Shown here: piece after piece, positions 17,727 to 25,721 of the stretch
How positions within the stretch are numbered: position 1 is the first letter of the stretch
Layout: each line of letters begins with the position of its first letter
From: Myxococcales bacterium
Lineage (GTDB): Bacteria > Myxococcota > Polyangia > Polyangiales > Polyangiaceae
Direction of reading: 5' to 3'
Assembly: GCA_020430865.1 (NCBI GenBank)
Contig: JAGQIY010001378.1
Coordinates: forward strand, 1-31,014
Length of the DNA stretch: 31,014 nucleotides
Notes under the pieces: model-generated
Told to the model about the DNA's origin: nothing
Seen by the model: only the letters and a program-made list of their open reading frames with translations
Databases searched by the model: none
Program-made: the position numbers and the translations under genes

Positions 17727-18722
17727 TCAACGTGAACGGGACCGCACCCGTGGATCCAGCGCGGCGTAGGAGACGTCCACCAGCAAATTAGAGAGCACCA
17801 CAGCGACCGCGAACAGGAGCACGACTCCGATCACCACGGGTCCGTCGCGGTCGAAGATCGCGTTGACCGTCAGCGTGCCCACGCCAGGCCAGCGAAAGAT
17901 GCGCTCGGTCACGATGGCCCCCCCCACCAAGGTCCCGATGTTCATGCCAATCACCGTGACGAGCGGGACCAGTGCGTTGCGCAGCGCGTGCTTGAACACC
18001 ACGACCGCCTCCGACAGTCCCTTGGCCCTGGCGGTGCGCACGTAGCCACTACCGAGCAGCGTGATCATCTCGTCGCGCACCAGGCGCGTGTAGTAGGCGG
18101 CGCCGTAGAGTCCGAGGGTGAGCGACGGCAGGAACGCCGCCTTCAGGATCTCGGAGTCGCTCTCACCATAGCCGTCCAAGGGAAACCAGCCGAGCCAGCG
18201 CGCGAACACGTGCTGCAGCAGCAACCCGCTCAGGAAGGTCGGCGCGCTGATGCCGATCAGGGTCAGCCCCACCGCGCCCCAGTCGAAGACCGTGTGCCGC
18301 CGATACGCGGCCATGACCCCGAACAGTATCCCGACGGAAACCTGAATCGCGAGCGCCAGGATCCCGACCAGCAGCGTTGGGCCGATCGCCCTGCCGAGCA
18401 GCACCGTCACCGGTTTGCGCTGCAAGTAGCTCTCTCCGAGGTCCAGACTGATCGGGCCGAGCCGGGTTGCGTTGGGATGCGCCTCGCCATCGCCACCGAA
18501 ATGCACCAGCTGCGCGACGAATCGCCCGTATCTCACGGGCAGCGGCTGATCGAGTCCCAGCTGCTTGCGGATGACCTCTACATCCGCAGGGCGCGCCTGC
18601 GGGCCAGCCATCACGCGAGCCGGATCTCCGGGCAGCCAGTTGAAGATGAAGAACGTGAGGGTCAACACCGCCCACACGGTAAACAGCGACCAGGCGAGCC
18701 GCGCTGCGAGGCGGGGTAGCAT
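17727..18722 (-). CDS. Peptide-type ABC transporter permease (DppB/OppB family)
   Basis: The 331-residue product starts MLPRLAARLAWSLFTVWAVL, with the first membrane helix at the N-terminus, a large periplasmic loop, and a total of about six helices. The EAA-type loop (EAVVVFKHALRNALVPLVTV) that contacts the ATPase is intact, and the conserved FNWLPGDPA segment follows helix 1. Together with the DppC-type partner it would form the membrane channel for peptides or related solutes. The ATG at 18722 overlaps the stop of the binding-protein gene by one base (TGATG), with GGGAGGG upstream, so translation is coupled. The gene is the last ABC component in this run. Confidence 0.93.
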   Translation of the reverse strand: MLPRLAARLAWSLFTVWAVLTLTFFIFNWLPGDPARVMAGPQARPADVEVIRKQLGLDQPLPVRYGRFVAQLVHFGGDGEAHPNATRLGPISLDLGESYLQRKPVTVLLGRAIGPTLLVGILALAIQVSVGILFGVMAAYRRHTVFDWGAVGLTLIGISAPTFLSGLLLQHVFARWLGWFPLDGYGESDSEILKAAFLPSLTLGLYGAAYYTRLVRDEMITLLGSGYVRTARAKGLSEAVVVFKHALRNALVPLVTVIGMNIGTLVGGAIVTERIFRWPGVGTLTVNAIFDRDGPVVIGVVLLFAVAVVLSNLLVDVSYAALDPRVRSRSR

Positions 18723-20521
18723 CAGCGCGCCCTCCCGAAGGGCACCTGGAAGCTGGCCGGGAGAGCAGCCGCAGCGCAGCGTTCGCCGGGCAGCAGGCAA
18801 GCGACGCGTCGTGAGAGCTGCGAGCTGTCGATCCAGGACCAGCGCACGTACTGGGTCAGCACGGGGTGAGGGTGGTAGCCGTGCACGTATGGCTGCGTGA
18901 CCTCGTAGTAGCGCTGAGAGTGGGTGAAGACCCAGGGAGCCTCTCGTGTGACGATTGCTTCCGCGCGGCGATACAGCCGCTGACGCTCGGCGGCATCGGA
19001 GTTGCCTCGAGCCTTCTTCATCAGTTCGTCTAGCTCCGCGTTGCTGAAGAACGCGTTGTTCTGGCAGTTCTCTTCGGAGATGGCCTGGGAGGAGAGGGTC
19101 GACTCGAAGAAGTTGCTCGGCTCGGGGAAGTCCGGGTGCCAGCCCGTGGTGCCCATGGTCGCGGTCTTGCGCCGACCAGTGATCGCCTGCATGGTCGGCC
19201 AGCCCACGAGGCGGAGCTTGATGCGGATCCCGATGCGGCTCAGCTCCTGCTGGGTGATCTCGGCGGTCTGCTGCCCGAAGGAGTCCACCAGCGCGTAGTA
19301 GTCGATCTCTTTCGGATACCCTCCTTCGCCACTCTTCGGGTCGTACGGGTAGCCCGCGAGGCGCATCTCCTCCAGCGCCGCGTCCAGGTCGTAGCGCTGG
19401 ACGGGGTAGCCCGGAGTCGCTGGGATGATCACGTTGGGCACCAGCTTGTACTGCGGCACGATCTGGCCCGGACGAATTCCCGCGATGTGCTCGCGGTCGA
19501 TCGCGAAGGCCACGGCGCGGCGCATGTGCCGATCGTCGAAGGGCGGCAACTCGGTGTTCATGAACGCGCCGAACACGGTGTGGGGTTCCTCCCATTCACC
19601 GAACGGCAGCCAGCGCTGATCACCGCGTAGCTTCGCTAGGTCGGCGCGACTGAACTCGCGCGCGTAGTCGAGCTCGCCGCGCTCCAGCTTGTAGCGCTGG
19701 GCGAAGGGTTGCACGTTCAGCAACCACTCGACACCGTCGAGATACGGCTTGCCCGGCTGCCAGTAGGCCTCGTGACGCGCGAAGCGCACGTACTGGTTTG
19801 GCTCGTAGCGCACCAGCTTGAAGGGGCCGGTGCCGCACGGTGCGTTGCCGAAGTCCTTGCTCCACACGTCGCCAGCGCTCTTGCACAGCGGAGCGACCAG
19901 CTGGAGCGCCATCACGTGGAGGAAGGTCGAGTCGGGCTCGGAGAGCTCGAAGCTGACACTGTATTCGCTCTCGGCGTGAACGCCGAGCTTCTTGCTCTTG
20001 CCCTTGCGGTACGCTTCGAAGCCCGCGATGCGGTCGTAGAAGCTCGCGGGGCTCGGCGTGTCGGGGTGGAGGGTACGGCGCACGGATCGCACGACGTCGT
20101 CCGCGGTCAGCTCGGAGCCATCGTGGAATCGCACCCCGCGCCGAAGCTGGAACAAGTAGCGTTTGCCGTCGGGGGATACGCTGTAGCGCTCGGCGAGCCC
20201 TGGCATGAGCTTACCCTGGGCGTCGTAGGTCACCAGGGTGTCGAACATCAGGCTACCGAGCGCGGCGTTGGTGGTGGAGAAGCCGACCGCCGGATCCAGC
20301 GTGCGTACGCCGGTGAAGAAGGCCGTGTGCAGGGTTCCGCCTCGCTGCGGCGTCTCCCCGATGCGCTCTCCGATGGGGGGAGAGAGCTTCTCATCGCACG
20401 CCGAGGTCGCGCAGAGCAGACTCACCCCCAAGAACAAGCGCCAGAAGGCCTGATGTTGACGGTCGTATCCGGGCGGAGACGTATCCGGAGATGCCCGGCG
20501 TGACTGCGGCTCAGCGTTCAT
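18722..20521 (-). CDS. Peptide-type extracytoplasmic solute-binding protein (SBP_bac_5), lipoprotein
   Basis: The product of about 599 residues has an N-terminal Arg-rich segment, a hydrophobic stretch and a likely lipobox ending TSAC (Cys42). The mature part contains the family segments LVTYDAQGKLMPGLAERYS, VRFHDGSELTADDVV, GTGPFKLVRYE and RRAVAFAIDRE typical of DppA/OppA proteins, which capture peptides, opines or nickel complexes and hand them to the permease. Ligand unknown. ATG20521 was chosen because it overlaps the stop of the upstream permease gene by 11 bases; a TTG at 20554 is a weak alternative. It lies between the two permease genes, an unusual position for the family. Confidence 0.92.
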   Translation of the reverse strand: MNAEPQSRRASPDTSPPGYDRQHQAFWRLFLGVSLLCATSACDEKLSPPIGERIGETPQRGGTLHTAFFTGVRTLDPAVGFSTTNAALGSLMFDTLVTYDAQGKLMPGLAERYSVSPDGKRYLFQLRRGVRFHDGSELTADDVVRSVRRTLHPDTPSPASFYDRIAGFEAYRKGKSKKLGVHAESEYSVSFELSEPDSTFLHVMALQLVAPLCKSAGDVWSKDFGNAPCGTGPFKLVRYEPNQYVRFARHEAYWQPGKPYLDGVEWLLNVQPFAQRYKLERGELDYAREFSRADLAKLRGDQRWLPFGEWEEPHTVFGAFMNTELPPFDDRHMRRAVAFAIDREHIAGIRPGQIVPQYKLVPNVIIPATPGYPVQRYDLDAALEEMRLAGYPYDPKSGEGGYPKEIDYYALVDSFGQQTAEITQQELSRIGIRIKLRLVGWPTMQAITGRRKTATMGTTGWHPDFPEPSNFFESTLSSQAISEENCQNNAFFSNAELDELMKKARGNSDAAERQRLYRRAEAIVTREAPWVFTHSQRYYEVTQPYVHGYHPHPVLTQYVRWSWIDSSQLSRRVACLLPGERCAAAALPASFQVPFGRAR

Positions 20522-21377
20522 TGGGGTCCAGGGCGTCTCGGAGTCCCTCGCCAAGGAGGTTGAAGCCGAGCACGCTCAGCAAGATCATGCCGCCGGGGGC
20601 GATCACCAGCAACGGCCGTTCAGCGATCGCGGTCTGCCCCTCCTGAAGCATCCGTCCCCAGGTCGCGGTCGGAGGTTGCAGGCCCACCTGGAGATAGGAG
20701 AGCACGCTCTCGGCGATGATCATGGCGGCGACGTGCGCCGTCGCGATCACGATCAGGGGGCCCAGCACATTCGGCAGCAGGTGCTTCAAGGCGATACCGA
20801 GATCGCTCTGCCCCAGCGCCCGGGCCGCCTCGATGAAGTCGAGGCCGCGCAGCTGCAGCACCTTGCTGCGGATGATCCGCGCGGTACCAAACCAACTGGT
20901 GAGTCCCAGCACCAGCAGCAGCGTCGTGAGCGAGACGTCGCCCAGCGCGACCCCCAGCGCCATCACCAGCACCAGGTAGGGGAGGCTCAGGCCGATATCC
21001 ACGAGGCGCATCAACGCTTGATCGATGAAGCTCCAGCGGGTGCCAGAGGTCCAGCCGGAGAGCAAGCCGACGGCGGTCCCCACCAGCGCGCTCAGCAACG
21101 TCGCGATGAAGCCCACGGCGAGGGAGATGCGGGCGCCGTGCGCCAGGCGACTCAGCTGATCCCGAAACAGCTGATCCACACCCAGCCAGTGCGTCGCCGT
21201 CGGGCCGACGGGCTCACCCAGCGCGTTGCGCCCTCGATCGAAGTCGCTCAGGTTCGGGTCGAAGCCAGTGAGCAGCGGCGCGAGCAGCGCGAACAGCACG
21301 AGGAACACCACCACGGCCGCCCCCAGCGCAGCGCCGCGATTCCGCTTGAAGCGCGCCAGGGCTCGGTTCTGCCGCAT
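20511..21377 (-). CDS. Peptide-type ABC transporter permease (DppC/OppC family)
   Basis: The 288-residue product has an N-terminal basic segment, a first membrane helix (about 20-42), then the DppC-type loop with HWLGVDQLFRDQLSRLAHGARISL, and five more helices. The ATPase-contact EAA segment (EAARALGQSDLGIALKHLLPN) is intact, so a partner ATPase is expected. No ATPase gene is found here, so the pump must borrow one from elsewhere. The start ATG21377 excludes about 79 Arg-rich upstream residues of shadow type. It is the first ABC component on the minus strand, 80 bases after the hydrolase stop. Confidence 0.93.
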   Translation of the reverse strand: MRQNRALARFKRNRGAALGAAVVVFLVLFALLAPLLTGFDPNLSDFDRGRNALGEPVGPTATHWLGVDQLFRDQLSRLAHGARISLAVGFIATLLSALVGTAVGLLSGWTSGTRWSFIDQALMRLVDIGLSLPYLVLVMALGVALGDVSLTTLLLVLGLTSWFGTARIIRSKVLQLRGLDFIEAARALGQSDLGIALKHLLPNVLGPLIVIATAHVAAMIIAESVLSYLQVGLQPPTATWGRMLQEGQTAIAERPLLVIAPGGMILLSVLGFNLLGEGLRDALDPNER

Positions 21378-21457
21378 CCCGCAGGAGTAACGCGGGCTGG
21401 CGGTGGGTTGCAATCTCGAGCAGCGCCTTCGCACTGCGATCCGGCGGCACGCGGCCT

Positions 21458-22297
21458 CTAGAACATGCTTGCGCGTTCCGCCTTCAGAAAACCCCGCAGC
21501 ACCCGTCCGACCTCCGTGGGCCTTTCTTCTTGGGGGGAGTGACCGCTGTTCATCAGCTCGAAACCGGCGTTGTTCAGGTTGCGCGACAGCTTCTGCCCGA
21601 AGCCGCTGGGGCACAGCTTGTCGTGACGACCCCAGACGACCAGGCTCGGAACCGCGACTCGCGCGGTGTCGGCGATGATGGGTCGCGTGTCTTCCGTGGC
21701 GCGCAGCGTGGCCAGCGCGCTGCCGCGACCGGCTGGAGTGTTGAAGCAGTCGTAGTAGTGATCCAGGCGCGCGCTCTCGATGGGCGCACCGTTGGTCAGG
21801 CGCTCACGGAAGTAGGAGCGGAAGCTCGTGCGGCCGAGGAACTGCTTGAACATCAGGCCGCCGAGCAGTGGCCAAGCTGCCAGGCGTCGACTGTAGTCCG
21901 CCTTGGTCACGAAGCAGGTCGGGTTGATCACGACCAGGCGGGACACCAGCTCGGGGTGCCGCGCGGCAATGGCAATGGCGATCGAGCCGCCGAGGTCATG
22001 GCCCACCAGCGCAGCTCGGCCCACGCCGAGCCCGGCGTACAGCCCCGCGACGCAGTCGGCGAAGGCGTCGAAGCCGTAGCCGAAGCGACTGGGCGGGGGC
22101 TTCTCGCTCTCACCGAAGCCAGGCAGGTCAGGGGTGATGATGCGGAAGTCCTCTTCGAACTCCGGCGTGACGCGGGACCAGGTGTGGTGATCCATGAACA
22201 TCCCGTGGAGCAAGACCACGGGAGATCCGCTGCCGGTGTCCGCGACGCGAAGCCTGGCGCCTCCCGCGGTGACGTCCCGATAGCGCGCCAACGCCAT
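21458..22297 (-). CDS. Alpha/beta-hydrolase with Asp nucleophile
   Basis: The 279-residue product has the alpha/beta-hydrolase fold: the HG oxyanion motif (31-32), nucleophile elbow GHDLGG with Asp101, and a catalytic His253 in NSGHSPQEE. The acid is probably the Asp in VWGRHDKL (about 226). Asp as nucleophile is typical of haloalkane dehalogenases and epoxide hydrolases, but also occurs in some dehalogenase-like enzymes of other activities, so the substrate is unknown. The start at ATG22297 gives a compact N-terminus without a signal peptide, so the enzyme is likely cytoplasmic. It may lead the transcript that includes the ABC importer. It is divergent from the second kinase by 155 bases. 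Confidence 0.88.
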   Translation of the reverse strand: MALARYRDVTAGGARLRVADTGSGSPVVLLHGMFMDHHTWSRVTPEFEEDFRIITPDLPGFGESEKPPPSRFGYGFDAFADCVAGLYAGLGVGRAALVGHDLGGSIAIAIAARHPELVSRLVVINPTCFVTKADYSRRLAAWPLLGGLMFKQFLGRTSFRSYFRERLTNGAPIESARLDHYYDCFNTPAGRGSALATLRATEDTRPIIADTARVAVPSLVVWGRHDKLCPSGFGQKLSRNLNNAGFELMNSGHSPQEERPTEVGRVLRGFLKAERASMF

Positions 22298-22452
22298 GGC
22301 GCAGCAATCTAGTACAGCTCGTGGGCTCTGGGGGTAAAACCCTCGGCCTGACCGACGCGCGGGGCGTGTTTCCGGCGCCTGCCCCCACAGCCTCGAGAGC
22401 GTTTCCGCTCCAATCCGCGCAACTCGGCCCGCGCGTGTCCGACGAACCACGC

Positions 22453-23421
22453 ATGCGCAAGCGCTATCGTCGTCGTGTCGTGGGCTACGAACTCAGGGAG
22501 CGACTGGGGCAAGGAGGCTTCGCGGAGGTCTGGCGTGCCCTCCAGTTCACTCGGGGTTTCTCCCGCGACGTCTGCATCAAGCGGGCCCGCGGCTTCGACG
22601 GAGGCGTGAGGCGGGCGCTGGCAGAGGAAGCCCGGCTGCTCGCGCTGATATCGCACGGAAATGTCGTCCGACTCTACGACTTGCTGGAGGATGAGCACGG
22701 GCAGCTGGAGCTCTGCCTGGAGTTCGTCGACGGCTGCGACATGGCGAGGCTGCAGCGCTGTGGTTCGACGACGGTGAACGCAGAGCTCCTGGTCGCGATC
22801 GGCGCGGAGCTCGGCGGTGCGCTGGATGTACTGGCTGGAATCGACGGCGGAGTCGTCCACCGCGACGTCTCGCCCCACAACGTGATGCTGGGGCGAGACG
22901 GTGCGGTCAAGTTGATCGACCTCGGCATCGCTCGCGCTGCCGCCCGGGAGGCCTGGACAGCGAGCGGCGTGGTCAAGGGCAAGCCGATGTACCTCTCGCC
23001 AGAGCAGGCGCGGGGTGGGGCGCTGAGCCCCGCGAGCGACGTGTTTGCGCTGGGCCTCGTGCTCTACGAGCTGGCGTCCGGAATAAATCCATGGGGAAGC
23101 GACACCTGGGTGCACCCGCGACGGCTGAGCTGGCGGGCGCCCGAACCGCTAGACGCCCTACGCCCCGACCTGCCCCCAGCGCTGGCGCGGGTGATCCATC
23201 AGCTCCTCGCCGAGCAGCCTGCCGACCGACCCTCGGGGGGCGTCGCCGCGCGGGCCTTGCTGCAGTGTCTGCCGAGTGCGGCCGTCCTGCCAGCTGCCGT
23301 CGCCCTGCCAGCTGCCGTCGCCAGCGCCGTTCGGCGCATCTGCGACGGTCCAGCTGCGTCAGCGCATGCGACGACCGATCGCACGCTGGAGATCACGGCC
23401 TACGACTATCCGGCCTCCTGA
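22453..23421 (+). CDS. Soluble Ser/Thr protein kinase
   Basis: The 322-residue product is a Hanks-type kinase. It has a Gly loop (LGQGGFAEV from 18), Lys43 in the CIKR segment, HRD at 136-138 and GKPMYLSPEQ in the activation segment. Two differences from the usual pattern are HRDVSPHN in place of HRDLKPxN and DLG (156-158) in place of DFG; both are frequent in myxobacterial kinases as far as I recall, and the magnesium-binding Asp is kept. No membrane helix is present, unlike the kinase at 12421. The C-terminus has a short Ala/Val repeat. The start could also be GTG22435. The nearest downstream gene is 621 bases away. Confidence 0.9.
   Translation: MRKRYRRRVVGYELRERLGQGGFAEVWRALQFTRGFSRDVCIKRARGFDGGVRRALAEEARLLALISHGNVVRLYDLLEDEHGQLELCLEFVDGCDMARLQRCGSTTVNAELLVAIGAELGGALDVLAGIDGGVVHRDVSPHNVMLGRDGAVKLIDLGIARAAAREAWTASGVVKGKPMYLSPEQARGGALSPASDVFALGLVLYELASGINPWGSDTWVHPRRLSWRAPEPLDALRPDLPPALARVIHQLLAEQPADRPSGGVAARALLQCLPSAAVLPAAVALPAAVASAVRRICDGPAASAHATTDRTLEITAYDYPAS
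23285..23320 (+). repeat. 18-base tandem repeat, two units
   Basis: CCTGCCAGCTGCCGTCG-type units at 23285-23302 and 23303-23320 differ in one base. They encode the LPAAV repeat near the end of the kinase. Confidence 0.8.
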
Positions 23422-24042
23422 GCCGTCCGCCTTCTCAGCACACACCGCCAAGAACACGGGCGAACGCCCCTGTGTCGTGCAGTCGACGTAGAATCTTCTC
23501 GTGTGCCTGGATGAGCTGGCCGGGTGATGCGACGGAGACAGGAGACTGGCCGTCGTGGACGGTGTGAGCATGCCGACTGGCGTTACAGCGCGGAAAAGCG
23601 TTCGCCATTCTGTGGGCCCGAGCTCACCGGCTGTGGTGTGATCTCCTGCGTCGCCCCGAGCGGTCGCGACCCCGTGCTCGAAGAGCGCCTCCGCGCGACC
23701 TCGCGTGAGTCCATTCCGGGCGCTCGATGGACATCGGATAAGCTCCATGGACATTCCATTGGTGTGACAACAAATGTCATAGGGTTGATCCCAAATAGCG
23801 TCCATGGAGCGGGATGAGGATCTGCGCAAATTTTCTCGTCTAAAGCGTTTGGGGGGGATCTACTCAGTAGAATATATTGACTTGCGTCGACGGCGAGGTC
23901 GTCGCGGGTGGGGCGGAAGATCGAAGTCTGGACCGAGTCGCCTTCAAGGCGGAGCGATGAGTTCCCGGCGGAGCGCACCAGACATCGAGACGGACGCACA
24001 GCGGGCGGTTGAAGCAAAGTGGCTGAGTTGGGAGTGCAGTTG
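23422..24042. other. Non-coding stretch upstream of the MerR-like gene
   Basis: This region of 621 bases lies between the kinase stop and the MerR-like start. Its middle (about 23740-23880) is visibly richer in A and T than its surroundings, and the frames across it lack coding character. It contains the palindrome cluster 23725-23810 and an AT-rich TAGAATATATT at 23868-23878 that could include a -10 element, though no good -35 sits at the right distance. No RNA gene recognised. Confidence 0.6.
23725..23810. promoter_or_regulatory. Cluster of palindromes, operator-like
   Basis: Within 86 bases there are several perfect dyads: CGATG-GA-CATCG (23725-23736), ATGGA-cat-TCCAT (23747-23759) and TGACA-acaaa-TGTCA (23765-23779). 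An 11-base inverted repeat, GCTCCATGGAC (23742-23752) with GTCCATGGAGC (23800-23810), brackets the last one. ATGGACAT occurs twice, 20 bases apart. This suggests binding sites for a dimeric regulator, possibly the MerR-like protein downstream. Confidence 0.5.
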
Positions 24043-24573
24043 ATGGGGGGCAAGCTCGGTGGAGCCTTGGACGATGACGCTCTCCTCTTGGTCGAAGAGC
24101 GCTTCGCCAAGGGGATGACGTCCGGCGAAATCCTCGACCTGTTTGCCAGCTACGGCATCGCTCTGAGCGAAGCCACCCTGCGCAAGTACGTCCAGCTCGG
24201 GTTGCTCCCGCGCAGCGTGCGGGTGGGGCGAAAGGGCAAGCACCGTGGTTCCCAGGGGATCTACCCGGTCAGCGTGGTGCGCCAGATCCAGCGCATCAAG
24301 GAGATGATGGCGGAGAGCTACACCATCGAGCAAATCCAGCGCGAGTTCCTGTTCATGCGCGGGGACCTCGAGCAGCTGGAGCGCACGCTGGGCAGCCTCT
24401 TCGAGACCCTTGATCGAGTCATGGACGAACGCCGCGCCGATCCGATCGCGCAGTCGGCGGTGGCAGAGATGAATGAAGCCAAGGGGCTGGGCGCGAGCCT
24501 GGTCAATCGGCTGTCCAGCTTGGAGAAGCGGCTTACCTCACGCACCCAGATCCGGAGCGTTGCGGCGTCCTGA
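24043..24573 (+). CDS. MerR-like transcription factor with coiled-coil tail
   Basis: The 176-residue product has a central winged helix-turn-helix region with MerR features: LSEATLRKYVQLGLLPRS (41-58), then a basic wing and YPVSVVRQIQRIK. The C-terminal half (about 105-165) is a predicted dimerising coiled coil with no Cys or other ligand-binding motif. MerR proteins bind dyads and twist suboptimal promoters into activity. I chose ATG24043 because GGGAG lies 8 bases upstream; GTG24019 is an in-frame alternative with a poor ribosome site. The signal sensed is unknown. The next gene on the strand, 266 bases away, encodes a sigma region 4-like protein. Confidence 0.83.
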   Translation: MGGKLGGALDDDALLLVEERFAKGMTSGEILDLFASYGIALSEATLRKYVQLGLLPRSVRVGRKGKHRGSQGIYPVSVVRQIQRIKEMMAESYTIEQIQREFLFMRGDLEQLERTLGSLFETLDRVMDERRADPIAQSAVAEMNEAKGLGASLVNRLSSLEKRLTSRTQIRSVAAS

Positions 24574-24652
24574 GGGACGTCATCTTTGAGAGCTTGAGCA
24601 CGAATCAGCGACTGGGGATTGGCTTTCACGCGCGGCGTGGGCACGGGACACG

Positions 24653-24785
24653 ACGGGATCGTGGTCCGAAGACGAACTGAACGGTTCCCCAGGGCAAAGC
24701 AGAATGGGAGTTCGCGCCAGCGGGCGCGAGAGCGGGATCCCGGGGGCGTAGTCAGAGCGGGACTCTGGGTGCGAACGGGATCGTG
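24653..24785. repeat. Pair of direct repeats between the MerR-like and sigma-4-like genes
   Basis: ACGGGATCGTG occurs at 24653-24663 and 24775-24785, 122 bases apart, in the same orientation. A looser AGCGGGA motif recurs between them (24731, 24756). The second copy lies 55 bases before ATG24840. They might be operator sites, but short repeats in GC-rich DNA are weak evidence. Confidence 0.35.
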
Positions 24786-24839
24786 CGTCCTTCGCGCAGA
24801 GGCAGCGCGGGGACCGAAAACAGCGGAGCACGGCGGAAA

Positions 24840-25544
24840 ATGGAAATCAAAGAGAGCAATCTGACGACCGAGGGCGCCACGGCGCTCAATCAGGAACAGG
24901 ACGAGGAGATCACTCGAGAGCAACGACGCTCGCGGCGCAAGCGAGACGTGCGCGCGCGCACGATCAGCGTGAAGCGGATGACGAAGCGCGAGCTCGAGAT
25001 CGGTCGCTTGCTCTACCCGGAGACGGACTACTGGAAGCCCAGGAGCCGCACCGATTGCATCGACGGTCCACGGCCCTGTCCGTTCGTGTCCTGCAAGCAC
25101 CACCTGTACATCGACGTGTCCCCGCGCACCGGGGCCATCAAGCTGAACTTCCCGGACCTCGAGGTATGGGAGATGAACGAATCGTGTGCCCTGGACGTGG
25201 CCGACCGTGGAGGCACGACGCTGGAGGACGTAGGAGCCATCATGAACCTCACCCGTGAGCGCATTCGGCAGGTCGAAGTGAAAGCGCTGGCCAAGATGGA
25301 AGCACTGAACGACATGGAAGCGCTGCGCGACTACGTCGACGAGGGTCCCGTCGGGCGCCGTCGCCTGCCCAAGCTCACCGACGACGAGCTACGCGGGATG
25401 AAGGTCAAGCCGGGACGCGGCGGCAAGGTGACCGCGGAGAACGACGGTGACTACTCCGACGTCGACGGCGACGACGACGACAGCGACGCCGAGATCGAGG
25501 ACAACGATCGCGCCGTCGACCTGTCCGAGTTCGACTCGATGTGA
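24840..25544 (+). CDS. Sigma region 4-like DNA-binding protein with acidic tail
   Basis: The 234-residue product starts with a charged basic N-terminus (about 25-50). A Cys/His-rich core follows: Cys73, Cys80, Cys85, His87, His88 and Cys116, in segments [14 protein letters not shown] and [15 protein letters not shown]. Residues about 124-150 ([25 protein letters not shown]) form a helix-turn-helix very close to sigma70 region 4, which recognises -35 boxes. Regions 2 and 3 are missing, so it is not a complete sigma factor. The last ~35 residues are strongly acidic. It probably acts as a transcription regulator. ATG24840 was chosen over an upstream frame opening at 24783, whose N-terminus looks like shadow. 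A strong terminator follows. Confidence 0.85.
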   Translation: MEIKESNLTTEGATALNQEQDEEITREQRRSRRKRDVRARTISVKRMTKRELEIGRLLYPETDYWKPRSRTDCIDGPRPCPFVSCKHHLYIDVSPRTGAIKLNFPDLEVWEMNESCALDVADRGGTTLEDVGAIMNLTRERIRQVEVKALAKMEALNDMEALRDYVDEGPVGRRRLPKLTDDELRGMKVKPGRGGKVTAENDGDYSDVDGDDDDSDAEIEDNDRAVDLSEFDSM

Positions 25545-25580
25545 GTAGTCTGCGCGAGTCCCGCTCGCGCTCTTCCGATG

Positions 25581-25618
25581 GGCCCCACGCATCCGCCGAG
25601 TGGGGCCTTTCGCTTTTT
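25581..25618 (+). terminator. Rho-independent terminator after the sigma-4-like gene
   Basis: GGCCCCAC (25581-25588) and GTGGGGCC (25600-25607) form a perfect 8-base stem with an 11-base loop, followed by TTTCGCTTTTT (25608-25618). It lies 36 bases after the stop at 25544 and is the clearest terminator in the window. Confidence 0.9.
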
Positions 25619-25721
25619 GTGCTCTGTGGTACTCAGCCCCACGCGCGAGCCCTGCTCGTCGTTCCCACGTGGTTTCTCTTCGCGTGCACTTCCTCGCGCG
25701 ATCTTCGTCGCCGGCCGCAGC

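Noticed and set aside
23868..23878. TAGAATATATT as a firm promoter for the MerR-like gene
   Set aside because: It is -10-like, but no acceptable -35 hexamer lies 16-18 bases upstream, so it is only mentioned as part of the AT-rich stretch.
23804..24043. A 79-codon frame with an AT-rich start in the gap before the MerR-like gene
   Set aside because: No ribosome site, no codon-position GC bias in its first half, and Arg-rich shadow composition later. It overlaps the palindrome cluster.
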